33,623 nt of DNA from Spirochaetota bacterium (GCA_018816345.1 JAHIWG010000106.1:1-33623); one strand, 5' to 3'; shown: positions 1-7,883, counted from the stretch's first letter. Numbers and translations are program-made. Notes: generated by a model from the letters alone, not told the origin.

Positions 1-1041
1 GGCGCGGCCTTCGCCGCCACGAGCGGGTCGGGCGCCGCGGCCGATCCCGGCCGGCTGTCGTTCGTCGCCGAGGGCGAGCGCTACCTAGGCCGGGTCGTGC
101 CGTTCTCCCCGGGACCCGGCCTCGAGTGGACCATAGTCCTCGCCGTCGCCGAGAGCGCCTACTCGGAGAAGCTCCGGAGCGCCGACCTCAGGAACTTCGT
201 CATCCTGGCCTTCTTCCTGGCGGCCGCCCTCCTCGTGGGCTGGCTCGTCGTCGAGTACGTCACCAAGCCGATCCGGATGATGGCCGACGGCGTCGACATC
301 CTGCTGCCTGGACAGGACATCCCGGAGAACGTCAAGGCGCTGGCCTCGCGCGATAACGAGATAGGGCGGCTCTCCCGGTCCTTCGCCGCCATGAAGGGCC
401 GCCTGGACGACAGCTTCGGCGCCCTGGAGGCGAGCCTCGCCGAGAAGGACGTGCTCCTCAAGGAGGTGCACCACCGCGTCAAGAACAACCTCCAGATAGT
501 CTCGAGCATCCTGTCGATCCAGTCAGGCAGCCTCGACGACGAGAGCGCCAAGGCCGCCTTCGACGAGTGCCAGAACAGGATACAGGCGATGGCCCTCGTG
601 CACGAGGAGGTCTACCGCACCGGATCCTACGTCGAGCTGGGCATGTCGGGATACCTCGAGAGGATATGCGAGACGCTAAGCTGGGGCCGGGACCGCGGCG
701 CCTGCGAGACCGCTATCGCCGTCAGCGTCGACGACGCGGCCGCCCTTTCCCTGGACAAGGCCATCCCCTGCGGCCTCGTCGTCAACGAGCTCGTCGTCAA
801 CGCCCTCAAGCACGCGTTCCCGGGCCGCGAGCTAGGCGCGGTCTCGGTACGCTTCTCGAGGGAAGGCGCCATGTGGCGCCTGTCGGTCTCCGACGACGGC
901 GTCGGCAAGGCCGGTGCCGTGTCGGGCGAAGGCATTGGGGATCAGCTCGTAGCCGGCCTCGTAGCCCAGCTCAACGGCTCCATCCGCTACGCCTCGCCTC
1001 CGGGCGGCGGCACCGAGGTCATGGTCGAATTCCCCGTCTAG
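1..1041 (+). CDS. Sensor histidine kinase, HisKA_2 type (5' end outside window)
   Basis: The reading frame is open from base 1, so only the C-terminal 346 residues are present. The order is: end of an extracytoplasmic dCache-like sensor domain (GLEWTIVLAVAES region), one membrane segment at about codons 66-88, a HAMP linker (TKPIRMMADGV...NEIGRLSRSF), then an H-box EVHHRVKNNLQ. The likely phospho-acceptor is the His before Arg (codon 158). An HATPase domain follows, with N-box NELVVNALKHAF and G-box DDGVG, and the protein ends about 20 residues after the last ATP-binding motif. This H-box is that of the HisKA_2 family, whose members often signal to stand-alone response regulators. No receiver domain or regulator gene is seen next to it, so the partner and ligand are unknown. 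The family call is firm; the signal is not inferable. Confidence 0.92.
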   Translation, partial: GAAFAATSGSGAAADPGRLSFVAEGERYLGRVVPFSPGPGLEWTIVLAVAESAYSEKLRSADLRNFVILAFFLAAALLVGWLVVEYVTKPIRMMADGVDILLPGQDIPENVKALASRDNEIGRLSRSFAAMKGRLDDSFGALEASLAEKDVLLKEVHHRVKNNLQIVSSILSIQSGSLDDESAKAAFDECQNRIQAMALVHEEVYRTGSYVELGMSGYLERICETLSWGRDRGACETAIAVSVDDAAALSLDKAIPCGLVVNELVVNALKHAFPGRELGAVSVRFSREGAMWRLSVSDDGVGKAGAVSGEGIGDQLVAGLVAQLNGSIRYASPPGGGTEVMVEFPV

Positions 1042-1087
1042 GGGCTGTTTCCACGACACCGAAACGCGGTTTCATCTATCGAACGCA

Positions 1088-1115
1088 TTGCTTTCGTAGT
1101 GCCCCGCGTTATATT
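1088..1115 (+). promoter_or_regulatory. Candidate sigma-70-type promoter for the exported protein gene at 1190
   Basis: TTGCTT (1088-1093) and TATATT (1110-1115) are separated by 16 bp in the 148-bp gap after the kinase gene. They lie 75 bp upstream of the ATG at 1190. The -10 box matches consensus at 5 of 6 positions and the -35 box at 3 of 6. Confidence 0.35.
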
Positions 1116-1189
1116 TATGGAAGCGCTCAATGGATTCGGGCTACTCCGGTACCTGGTGGCGCAACTCACGGAATAAAGGAAGGAACCAG

Positions 1190-2929
1190 ATGAAACGCGC
1201 ATTATTAGCACTCCTACTCGTAGCCGCGCTCGCGGCCCCCGCGTTCGGGCAGTTCGTACCCCAGTCGATGGAGTACGGCATGACAGCAGGGACCTTCAGC
1301 AACGAGATCGACCAGTCGTTCCAGGCTAACGTCGACTTCGGTACGCTCAAGGACAGCTTCCTGTTCGCCGGGCTCGGCAACCCTATCTCCGGGAACGCCC
1401 CGTTCATCGCGCAGAGAGCGTTCGACCTGGGCTTCACCGGGCCGTATAGCGTGGGCTATTTCATGGCCGGGCAGCTGCCTATTTCGCTCTTCACCACCCT
1501 GAGCTTCGACAAGCTCGCTGCCAGGACCATCGCCGCGGACTACGCGGTCGACTCCTACTCGACGGCTAACGTCGTAGCCGGCACGACGACGACCGGGATG
1601 GAGTGGCTCGACCAGAAGACCTCGTACGCCGCCACCAACCCTATCTACTTCAATAACTTCGCCGCGACCCTCCAGGCCATCACCAGGCTCGGCCCGGCCG
1701 TCATAGGACTCTACGTCAACCTGGCCGCCGACAATAACGCCGCCGACACGGTCGCGGCCATCGGCTATAACAGGACCGTGACCGACGCCTACTTCTACAA
1801 CACCGCGATCGCCGGAGTCGCTCCCGTCTCGTCGGCCAACTATACGACCACCACGTCGGCCACCAACGTGGACCCGGCGGCACTTCCCGCCGCGGGCGCG
1901 AACGGCGCAGCCACCCTCACCGATACCCTGCGCATTGGCGTCCCGTTCGCGATGCGCACCGGCGCGCTCGAGCACAAGCTCTACATCGACGCGACCATGC
2001 TCAGCTCGGTCGCTTCCGGGGCCTACAGCCTGACCGAGACGGCCCACGTCGCCGGAGGCGGCGGAGCCGCTACCGACCGCACGCTTAACCTCACCTCGAC
2101 CTCGAGCGCGACCGACATCGCCCTCAACTACGCGCTCGGCATCCCCGTCGGCTCGGCGGGCGATAGGTGGTTCGCCCAGGCCGCCTTCGGGCTCGGACTC
2201 AACGGGGCCGCCTATAGCTACGACTCGCTCTCCAGGCCGTACGACCTTTCCGTCGCCGCGACCAAGACGGCCCTCGCCGGCGGGTCCCGCACGACCTACG
2301 CGAAGACGTACGAGACGGCGACCGATATAAGCGGCAGCCTGGGCGGCGGCCGGGTCTTCGCCTTCCAGCCCTCCGGCGCCGTGGCCTTCAAGGTAGCCCC
2401 GACGCTTACGATCGGCATAGCCACGACCACTAACGGCGGAGCCGCCCTGCAGACCGGCTATACCACCACCACCCAGCCCCTCGACGCGACCGGCGCCTAC
2501 GACGCCACGACCTACACGACCACCGCGGTCTCGTATTCGGGCGATCCCGCCAAGACCTTCACCCTCATGCCCTCGATACAGCTCCCGATGGGACTCGTCG
2601 TGAAGCCCGAGGGCTGGAAGTTCAACCTCCTCCTCGGCGCCAACCCGGCCGTCACCCTGACGTCGACCACCTCTACCGCCTCCTCCAGGGTAACCACGAC
2701 CACGACCACGACCTACACGGCGAGCGCGGTCAGCGCCGTGAATATTTCAACGGCCAACCCGACCGATCCCGGGAAGGCCACTACCACCCTCGTCCCGTCT
2801 TTCTCGGAAGTCCACTACCTCGGCATCTCCGTGCCCTTCGACGGCGGCGTCCGCTTCGACGCCCGCCTGAACGCGAACCTCCTCAATTTCGAGAGCTTCA
2901 CCGTCCAGGCCTTCATACCGCTCAAGTAA
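1190..2929 (+). CDS. Exported Thr/Ala-rich protein, possibly outer-membrane beta-barrel
   Basis: The start was set at 1190 because a Shine-Dalgarno GGAAGG lies just upstream and because the protein then begins with a clean signal peptide (MKRALLALLLVAALAAPAFG, cleavage likely before Q21). An in-frame ATG at 1130 would bury this signal. The mature protein of about 559 residues is rich in Thr, Ala, Ser and Tyr. It has alternating polar and hydrophobic stretches that would suit beta strands, and ends ESFTVQAFIPLK. It lacks the terminal aromatic residue usual in BamA-dependent barrels. A low-complexity run of seven Thr (near residue 505) is encoded by a 3.5-copy hexanucleotide repeat at 2693-2713. 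I do not recognise a family. An outer-membrane or periplasmic role is inferred from the signal peptide and composition. It is transcribed alone and followed by a strong terminator. Confidence 0.8.
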   Translation: MKRALLALLLVAALAAPAFGQFVPQSMEYGMTAGTFSNEIDQSFQANVDFGTLKDSFLFAGLGNPISGNAPFIAQRAFDLGFTGPYSVGYFMAGQLPISLFTTLSFDKLAARTIAADYAVDSYSTANVVAGTTTTGMEWLDQKTSYAATNPIYFNNFAATLQAITRLGPAVIGLYVNLAADNNAADTVAAIGYNRTVTDAYFYNTAIAGVAPVSSANYTTTTSATNVDPAALPAAGANGAATLTDTLRIGVPFAMRTGALEHKLYIDATMLSSVASGAYSLTETAHVAGGGGAATDRTLNLTSTSSATDIALNYALGIPVGSAGDRWFAQAAFGLGLNGAAYSYDSLSRPYDLSVAATKTALAGGSRTTYAKTYETATDISGSLGGGRVFAFQPSGAVAFKVAPTLTIGIATTTNGGAALQTGYTTTTQPLDATGAYDATTYTTTAVSYSGDPAKTFTLMPSIQLPMGLVVKPEGWKFNLLLGANPAVTLTSTTSTASSRVTTTTTTTYTASAVSAVNISTANPTDPGKATTTLVPSFSEVHYLGISVPFDGGVRFDARLNANLLNFESFTVQAFIPLK

Positions 2930-2953
2930 GCGGTTCCGGCCGCTAGCCGGCTC

Positions 2954-2987
2954 GGCCGCCTCCTCCGGGAGGCGGCCTTTTTTTTTT
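2954..2987 (+). terminator. Rho-independent terminator
   Basis: A perfect 10-bp stem GGCCGCCTCC / GGAGGCGGCC (2954-2963 and 2968-2977) with a TCCG tetraloop is followed at once by ten T residues (2978-2987). It lies 25 bp after the stop of the exported protein gene. It is the only textbook stem plus T-tract terminator in the window. Confidence 0.93.
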
Positions 2988-3052
2988 CGCTGGACTAGTA
3001 GGATCACACCGCGCGTACTATGCTTCATACCGCCACGGAGCGCTTTCCCCCG

Positions 3053-3081
3053 TTGCGGAATCGCGCCCGCGCGGCTATACT
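3053..3081 (+). promoter_or_regulatory. Candidate promoter of the ferredoxin-AOR operon
   Basis: TTGCGG (3053-3058) and TATACT (3076-3081) are spaced by the optimal 17 bp. Transcription would start near 3088 and give a leader of about 90 nt before the GTG at 3177. This is the first promoter-like pair after the terminator at 2954-2987. Confidence 0.5.
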
Positions 3082-3089
3082 ATTCTGTC

Positions 3090-3109
3090 GACTGTCTGAT
3101 ACATCAGTC
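3090..3109. promoter_or_regulatory. Inverted repeat just downstream of the AOR promoter, candidate operator
   Basis: Two overlapping dyads share one region: CTGAT-AC-ATCAG (3096-3107) and GACTG...CAGTC (3090-3094 and 3105-3109). They begin about at the predicted transcription start, where a repressor would block initiation or elongation. No regulator gene is adjacent, so the binding protein is unknown. Confidence 0.3.
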
Positions 3110-3176
3110 TGTATACACAAATTGCCATTACACTTCAAAAGGCACGATAAGCGACTTAAAAAGGAGGTCAACTACC

Positions 3177-3641
3177 GTGATCAAGTACCTGAAGATGGAC
3201 GACCAGAAATGCGTCGGTTGCATGGGCTGCGTCACCGCGTGCTCGACGGCCTACGCCAAGGAAGATAATCCGGCCAAGGCCAGGATCCAGGTCCAGGGGC
3301 TCGGAGCCGGCAGGTTCCGGCTCGTCGCGTGCGACCAGGAATGCCGCAGGTGCGTGGCAGAGTGCCCCGTCCAGGCGATATCGGTAAGCAAGCAAGGCGT
3401 CGTCGTCATAGACAGGAAGCTGTGCGTCGGCTGCCTGGCCTGCGTCGCCGTCTGCCCGATAGAGGCGATGCGCTACTACCCCGCCGAGAGCTCGCCGTTC
3501 AAGTGCGTGGCCTGCGGGATCTGCGTCAAGGCCTGCCCCAAGGGCGCGCTCGAGATCGCCGAGAAAGAGGACAGCCCGGCGTCGCGCTTCCCCTTCGAGG
3601 CCGCAGCCGCCGTCCGTAAAGACGCGGGAGGCGCCGAATGA
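3177..3641 (+). CDS. Four-[4Fe-4S]-cluster ferredoxin, electron partner of AOR
   Basis: This 154-residue protein has sixteen Cys in four groups: 12/15/18/22, 52/56/59/63, 83/86/89/93 and 110/113/116/120. The last two groups are classic CxxCxxCxxxCP motifs. This predicts four [4Fe-4S] clusters, as in the HycB/CooF/AorA type of electron-transfer subunit. It starts with GTG behind a strong Shine-Dalgarno AAGGAGG (3161-3167). Its stop overlaps the ATG of the next gene (ATGA at 3638-3641), so the two are translationally coupled. From this pairing I infer that it takes electrons from the aldehyde oxidoreductase, or gives them to it for acid reduction, and passes them to a ferredoxin or another dehydrogenase. 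No signal peptide is present, so it is cytoplasmic. No flavin subunit (AorC-like) is found nearby. Confidence 0.92.
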   Translation: MIKYLKMDDQKCVGCMGCVTACSTAYAKEDNPAKARIQVQGLGAGRFRLVACDQECRRCVAECPVQAISVSKQGVVVIDRKLCVGCLACVAVCPIEAMRYYPAESSPFKCVACGICVKACPKGALEIAEKEDSPASRFPFEAAAAVRKDAGGAE

Positions 3642-5809
3642 GCCGTACGTTCGACATGAAGGATTTCAAGCTCCTGTCCGAGACCCGCTTCGAGAAGAAA
3701 CCGATCCATCGCGGCTACGCGATGCGTACCATGCACCTCGACGTGGGAACCCGCGCCGTGCGCGAGAAGCCCGTCTCCGAGGAGATGAAGGCCAAGTTCG
3801 TCGGAGGCAAGGGCTTCGGCCTGCGCCTGCTCTGGGACGGCACCAAGCCTAGTACGCGGTGGAACGACCCCGAGAACGAGATAGTCATCGCCATGGGACC
3901 GGTCTGCGGCAATACCAACTACCCGGGATCGGGCAAGAGCCTCGTCGTCAGCCTCTCGCCCATGACCGGCGTGCCCATAGACTCCAACGTCGGCGGCTAC
4001 TTCGGGCCCTACCTCAAATTCGGCGGCTGGGACGCCCTGGAAGTCCAGGGCAAGGCCGAGCGCGAGACGATAGTCTTCATCGACAACGTCGAGGGCTTCG
4101 TGCGCTTCTACGACGCCCCGGACGGGCTCCAGGAGGACACCCACCTCCTCGCCGAGGAACTCACCCGCGCCTTCGCCGGCGGCGGCGCCTCGGCGGACCC
4201 GGCGGAGCTGCAGGCCGTATCGGTCATCTCGGCGGGCCGCGGCGCGGATCATTCGCCGATGGGCGTGCTCAACTTCAGCCTGTACGACAAGCGCCGCGAC
4301 GGCATACGCGTCAAGCAGGCGGGCCGCGGCGGCATAGGCACCGTGCTCCGGGACAAGAAGATCCGGGCCCTCGTCGTCCGCTACAAGGGCGTCGTCCAGA
4401 ACGCCAACGACGCCGCCGACCCCGCGGCCGTCCAGCGGCTCGGGCTCAAGCTGCACCGCGAGATAATCGTCAACGACGACAAGCAGTGCAAGATGCGCAA
4501 GCAGGGCACCGCGCACCTCATGGAGGTCATGAACGACTACGACCTCCTGCCCACGAAGAACCATAAGTACGGCCAGGACCCGCGCGGCCCGGAGATAGCC
4601 AGCTGGGTCTGGGAGAAGCTGTTCAGCCAGAACCTGCCGGACGGCTGCTGGTTCGGCTGCACCATGGCCTGCGCCCACGCCGTGGACCACTTCGAGCTCG
4701 AGACCGGCCCGTACGCGGGGCAGAAGGTCTGCGTCGACGGCCCCGAGTACGAGACGGCGGCCGGCGTAGGCTCCAATCTCTACGTCTACGACCCGCACGG
4801 CATCCTGGAGCTCAACTTCTACTGCGACACCTACGGCATAGACACCATCAGCTTCGGCACCATGACCGGCTTCCTGATGGAATGCTGGGAGCACGGAGTC
4901 CTGAACCTGGAACGTACCGACGGGATAGACCTGTCATGGGGCGACTGGAAAGGCGCCGCCCAGATCCTGCACGACATGGCGGACGGCAAGCGCTTCGGCG
5001 TGCTCGCGGGCAAGGGCGTGAAGTTCCTCGCCGAGTACTTCACGAAGGAGTACGGCGCCGACGCCCAGTTCATGAAGGACATAGCGCTACACGGCAAGGG
5101 CCTCGAGCAGAGCGAGTACATCTCCAAGGAATCCCTCGCGCAGCAGGGCGGCTACTACCTGACCAATAAAGGCCCCCAGCACGACGAGGCCTGGCTGATC
5201 TTCATGGACATGGTCAACAACAAGATCCCGACCTTCGAGGACAAGGCGGAGGCCCTCCATTACTTCCCGATGTTCCGCACCTGGTTCGGCCTCCAGGGCC
5301 TGTGCAAACTGCCCTGGAACGACGTGGAGCCCGCCGACAACGCCAAGTGGCCCGAGTCCAACAAGGTTCCCGAGCACGTCCACAACTATATAGGCCTCTA
5401 TAAGGCGATCACGGGCGAGGACCTCGACTGGGACGGCCTCATCCGGCAGTCGGAGCGCGTCTATAACTTCCAGCGCGCCTTCAACGTCCGTCAGGGCAAG
5501 GGCCGCCGCGTCGACGACTACCCGGCCTACCGCGCCATGGGCCCGGTGCTGGAGGACGAGTACCTCGCCCGCGAAGAGCGCTACGACAGGCAGCTCAAGG
5601 AGAAGGCCGGCGTCGACCCGGCCGGCAAGAGCGTCGCGGAGCGCGTCAGGCTGACCCGCGAGCACCGCCTCGCGCAGTACGACTCCCTCATCGACGCGGT
5701 CTTCAAGCGCCGCGGCTGGACTCCCGACGGCGTCCCCACCCCCGAGCACCTCGAGGCCATAGGCATGGACCTCCCAGAGGTCCTCGAGGTCGTTACGAAG
5801 CGCATCTAA
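3638..5809 (+). CDS. aor: Aldehyde:ferredoxin oxidoreductase, tungsten/molybdopterin type
   Basis: This family oxidises aldehydes to acids (or reduces acids) at a bis-pterin W or Mo centre next to one [4Fe-4S] cluster. The N-terminal domain shows FVGGKGFGLRLLWD, then MGPVCGNTNYPGSGKSL (AOR_N). The middle has the pterin-contact motif D397-TYGID402, and a fourth cluster Cys lies in GLC556. The first three cluster Cys are C337-WFG-C341-TMA-C345, a CX3CX3C spacing; characterised AORs have CX2CX3C. At 723 residues it is about 100 longer than archaeal AOR and closer in length to E. coli YdhV. The extra length is an N-terminal extension of about 25 residues and a charged helical insert near residues 640-690. 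It is coupled to the polyferredoxin by a 4-base overlap. The family is certain; the substrate and metal are not inferable. Confidence 0.95.
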   Translation: MSRTFDMKDFKLLSETRFEKKPIHRGYAMRTMHLDVGTRAVREKPVSEEMKAKFVGGKGFGLRLLWDGTKPSTRWNDPENEIVIAMGPVCGNTNYPGSGKSLVVSLSPMTGVPIDSNVGGYFGPYLKFGGWDALEVQGKAERETIVFIDNVEGFVRFYDAPDGLQEDTHLLAEELTRAFAGGGASADPAELQAVSVISAGRGADHSPMGVLNFSLYDKRRDGIRVKQAGRGGIGTVLRDKKIRALVVRYKGVVQNANDAADPAAVQRLGLKLHREIIVNDDKQCKMRKQGTAHLMEVMNDYDLLPTKNHKYGQDPRGPEIASWVWEKLFSQNLPDGCWFGCTMACAHAVDHFELETGPYAGQKVCVDGPEYETAAGVGSNLYVYDPHGILELNFYCDTYGIDTISFGTMTGFLMECWEHGVLNLERTDGIDLSWGDWKGAAQILHDMADGKRFGVLAGKGVKFLAEYFTKEYGADAQFMKDIALHGKGLEQSEYISKESLAQQGGYYLTNKGPQHDEAWLIFMDMVNNKIPTFEDKAEALHYFPMFRTWFGLQGLCKLPWNDVEPADNAKWPESNKVPEHVHNYIGLYKAITGEDLDWDGLIRQSERVYNFQRAFNVRQGKGRRVDDYPAYRAMGPVLEDEYLAREERYDRQLKEKAGVDPAGKSVAERVRLTREHRLAQYDSLIDAVFKRRGWTPDGVPTPEHLEAIGMDLPEVLEVVTKRI

Positions 5810-5827
5810 GCAGTAGTTCGGGCGTCT

Positions 5828-5855
5828 CCCCCTCCTCCGGTTACGGAGGAGGGGG
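5828..5855 (+). terminator. Strong hairpin after AOR, no T-tract
   Basis: A perfect 12-bp stem, CCCCCTCCTCCG paired with CGGAGGAGGGGG, closes a GTTA tetraloop 19 bp after the AOR stop. No run of T follows, so it may act as a factor-dependent terminator or protect the 3' end of the transcript. Confidence 0.5.
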
Positions 5856-5903
5856 CCGCGCTCTACGCTGCAAGTCCTCGCCGGGCGCCTCCGGCGCACG
5901 GCT

Positions 5904-5964
5904 GCGGGCTTTCCGCTTCGATCGCTGACGCTAGCATACATCCTCGAAGCTCGCAGAAGCCCGC
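5904..5964. other. Long interrupted stem-loop in the AOR-AbrB spacer
   Basis: Two nested pairs of arms are visible. GCGGGCTT (5904-5911) pairs with AAGCCCGC (5957-5964), and GCTTCGA (5915-5921) pairs with TCGAAGC (5944-5950), leaving a 22-nt loop. The spacer (5810-6079, 270 bp) shows no coding potential that I can support. This could be a REP-like element, a small-RNA hairpin or a remnant. No second copy is seen in the window. Confidence 0.4.
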
Positions 5965-6042
5965 GCCGCGAAGCTAGCGCCAGGCGTACCGATCCATACT
6001 GAACCCAGGCTTCGACTCTATCTTCATAGAACCGCCGAGGGC

Positions 6043-6069
6043 TTGACAATTGAGTGGCACTAGTATTAC
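6043..6069 (+). promoter_or_regulatory. Promoter of the AbrB-ABC operon
   Basis: A consensus -35 TTGACA (6043-6048) is followed by TATTAC (6064-6069) at a short 15-bp spacing; a weaker TTACAT (6066-6071) fits at 17 bp. Transcription would begin near 6076-6078, only a few bases before the ATG at 6080. Confidence 0.42.
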
Positions 6070-6079
6070 ATGTGTCACT
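6053..6079. promoter_or_regulatory. Inverted repeat over the promoter, candidate operator
   Basis: AGTGGCAC (6053-6060) and GTGTCACT (6072-6079) form 8-bp arms with one mismatch around an 11-bp centre. The element covers the spacer, the -10 box and the predicted start point. The first gene downstream encodes an AbrB-type DNA-binding protein, so autorepression is the simplest reading. Confidence 0.42.
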
Positions 6080-6388
6080 ATGGATACTATAGATACAAAG
6101 AAAAACCAATACCTCATGGCCAGCGCCAGAGTAGGTCCCAAGGGGCAGATCGTCATACCCAAGGAGATCAGGGACATGTTCGGCATCGTACCGGGCGACT
6201 ACCTGCTCCTGATGGCGGACAGCCGACGCGGCATCGCGGTGCACAGGCAGGACGCGATGGAGGAAATCGCCAAGGGCATATTCGAGGGCCGGGGTCCCGA
6301 GATGATGCCGCGCGAGGACCAGGCGGGCCTCGGGACGTTCGCGGAGGCCATACGCTCGGCCGGCGCCGGGGAAGGAGAAGAGGAATGA
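6080..6388 (+). CDS. AbrB/SpoVT-type transcription regulator
   Basis: This 102-residue protein has a swapped-hairpin AbrB domain near residues 13-55. The diagnostic pattern is ARVGPKGQIVIPKEIRD, then GIVPGDYLLL. A short Glu-rich tail follows. The start at 6080 is chosen because the promoter at 6043-6069 overlaps any earlier start; it would give a leaderless or nearly leaderless mRNA. The ATG at 6116 (MASARVGPKGQ) is a real alternative, and neither start has a Shine-Dalgarno. Its stop overlaps the start of the ABC ATPase (ATGA at 6385-6388). It probably regulates its own operon through the inverted repeat at 6053-6079. It could also be read as an orphan antitoxin, but no toxin gene is adjacent. 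Confidence 0.85.
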   Translation: MDTIDTKKNQYLMASARVGPKGQIVIPKEIRDMFGIVPGDYLLLMADSRRGIAVHRQDAMEEIAKGIFEGRGPEMMPREDQAGLGTFAEAIRSAGAGEGEEE

Positions 6389-7230
6389 GCATTCTGAGCG
6401 TCCGGGGACTCGTTAAGAAGTACCCCGCATTCACGCTGGGGCCTGTTAGCTTCGATCTGGAGCCGGGCAGGATCACGGGCTTCATCGGACGGAACGGCGC
6501 GGGCAAGACGACGACCCTCAAGTCGATGCTCGGCTTTGTCCACCCGGACGCTGGGGATGTCGAGTTCTTCGGCCTGGGCTTCAAGGACCACGAGGCCGCG
6601 ATCAAGTCGCGCATCGGGTTCGTGTCAGGGGGCGTCGACTACTACTCGCAGAAGAAGATCAAGACGATCGCCTCGGTCACCGCGGGCTTCTATGCAAACT
6701 GGGACGCGGGCGCGTACTCGGGCCTCATGGATCGATTCCGGCTGGACCCGGAGAAGACGCCGGCGCAGCTCTCCGAAGGCATGAAGGTGAAATTCTCGCT
6801 GTGCCTGGCCCTCTCCCACAAGGCCGAGCTCCTGGTGCTGGACGAGCCGACGAGCGGCCTCGACCCGGTCTCCAGGGACGAGCTTCTGGACGTCTTCCTG
6901 GACCTCAAGGCGTCGGGCGTGACCATTCTCTTCTCGACGCACATCACGTCGGACCTGGATAAGTGCGCGGACAGGATACTCTACATCCGCTCGGGCCGGC
7001 TCCTGGCCGACTCGACGATAGAAGGTTTCCTGGACGAATACAGGCTGGCCGTCGCCGGTCCGCAGGGTTTCGCCCCTGAACAGGAAAAGGCGCTCGCCGG
7101 ACTCAGGCGAACCAGGGACGGCGCGTCCGGGCTCTTCAGGAAGAGCGACGCCGAGGCCCTGGGCCTCGCCTGCGAGAAGCCCAGCCTGGAATCCGCCATG
7201 GTCCACCTCGAGAAGGAGTTCCAGTCATGA
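6385..7230 (+). CDS. ABC transporter ATP-binding protein (ABC-2 type exporter)
   Basis: This 281-residue ATPase has Walker A GRNGAGKTT (35-43), an ABC signature LSEGMKVKF, Walker B LLVLDEPTSGLD and an H-loop STHIT. The LSxGM signature is typical of BcrA/YtrB-like ATPases that pair with ABC-2 permeases. A C-terminal stretch of about 70 residues after the H-loop resembles the regulatory tail of that group. It starts in a 4-base overlap with the AbrB gene and ends in a 4-base overlap with the permease, so all three are translationally coupled. The substrate is not inferable. YtrB-like systems respond to cell-envelope stress, but here the regulator is AbrB rather than GntR. Confidence 0.93.
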   Translation: MSILSVRGLVKKYPAFTLGPVSFDLEPGRITGFIGRNGAGKTTTLKSMLGFVHPDAGDVEFFGLGFKDHEAAIKSRIGFVSGGVDYYSQKKIKTIASVTAGFYANWDAGAYSGLMDRFRLDPEKTPAQLSEGMKVKFSLCLALSHKAELLVLDEPTSGLDPVSRDELLDVFLDLKASGVTILFSTHITSDLDKCADRILYIRSGRLLADSTIEGFLDEYRLAVAGPQGFAPEQEKALAGLRRTRDGASGLFRKSDAEALGLACEKPSLESAMVHLEKEFQS

Positions 7231-7874
7231 TCAAGCTCCTGTCAAAGGAACTGCGGCTCGCGATGCACCCGACGTCCCTCATCTTCCTGGGACTGTCCGC
7301 GCTGATCCTCGTCCCCAACTATCCGTACCTCGTGACGTTCTTCTACACGGGCCTCGGGGTATTCTTCACCTGCCTGAGCGGCAGGGAGAACCACGATATC
7401 GCGTACTCCGTGGCGCTTCCCGTCAGGAAGTCGGACGTCGTCAAGGCGCGCTTCATCTTCGTGGCCGCTATCGAGCTGGTCCAGGCGGCTATCGTCGTTC
7501 CCTTCGCCCTCCTCCGGGCCAGGATGCCTCTCCCGGGCAACCAGGTCGGCATGGACGCCAACGTGGCGTTCTTCGGCTTCGCCCTCCTATCGCTCGGCAT
7601 CTTCAATGCCGTGTTCTTCGGGATCTATTACAAGGACGTCCGCAAGGTCGGCAAGGCGTTCGGCGCGGCCAGCGCGTGGGTCTTCGCCTATATAACGGCA
7701 GTCGAGGCGGCCTGCCACGTCGTGCCCCTGTTCCGGGACAGGCTGGACCGGCCCGACCCGGAGGAGCTCGGGCTCAAGCTCGCCGCGCTGGCCCTGGGGG
7801 CGCTCGCCTACGTCGCGCTCACCGTAGCGGCCTATTTCCGCGCCCGCCGCGACTTCGAGCGGCAGGACCTATAG
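7227..7874 (+). CDS. ABC-2 type transporter permease
   Basis: This 215-residue membrane protein has about six hydrophobic segments. It has a cytoplasmic N-terminus MIKLLSKELRLAMHP and the stretch SGRENHDIAYSVALPVRKSDVV after the first hairpin. This layout is that of the ABC2_membrane_5 family, whose members have a short motif of this type between membrane segments 2 and 3. It follows its ATPase with an ATGA overlap and ends the operon. The C-terminus is basic and cytoplasmic (RARRDFERQDL). Substrate unknown; export is more likely than import because no binding protein is present. Confidence 0.87.
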   Translation: MIKLLSKELRLAMHPTSLIFLGLSALILVPNYPYLVTFFYTGLGVFFTCLSGRENHDIAYSVALPVRKSDVVKARFIFVAAIELVQAAIVVPFALLRARMPLPGNQVGMDANVAFFGFALLSLGIFNAVFFGIYYKDVRKVGKAFGAASAWVFAYITAVEAACHVVPLFRDRLDRPDPEELGLKLAALALGALAYVALTVAAYFRARRDFERQDL

Positions 7875-7883
7875 GAAGCCGCG

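Noticed and set aside
3476-4894. Long open frame of 472 codons on the minus strand, opposite AOR
   Set aside because: It is antisense to a clear AOR gene, the composition is Val/Glu/Ala/Arg-rich and shows no motif. GC-rich third positions open such frames by chance.
6050-6079. Upstream TTG start for the AbrB gene at 6050
   Set aside because: It lies inside the promoter (TTGACA at 6043, -10 at 6064), so it could not be in the transcript.
5087-6244. Open frame of 385 codons on the minus strand from AOR into the AbrB gene
   Set aside because: It covers the AOR 3' end, both spacer hairpins and the AbrB promoter; no domain is visible.
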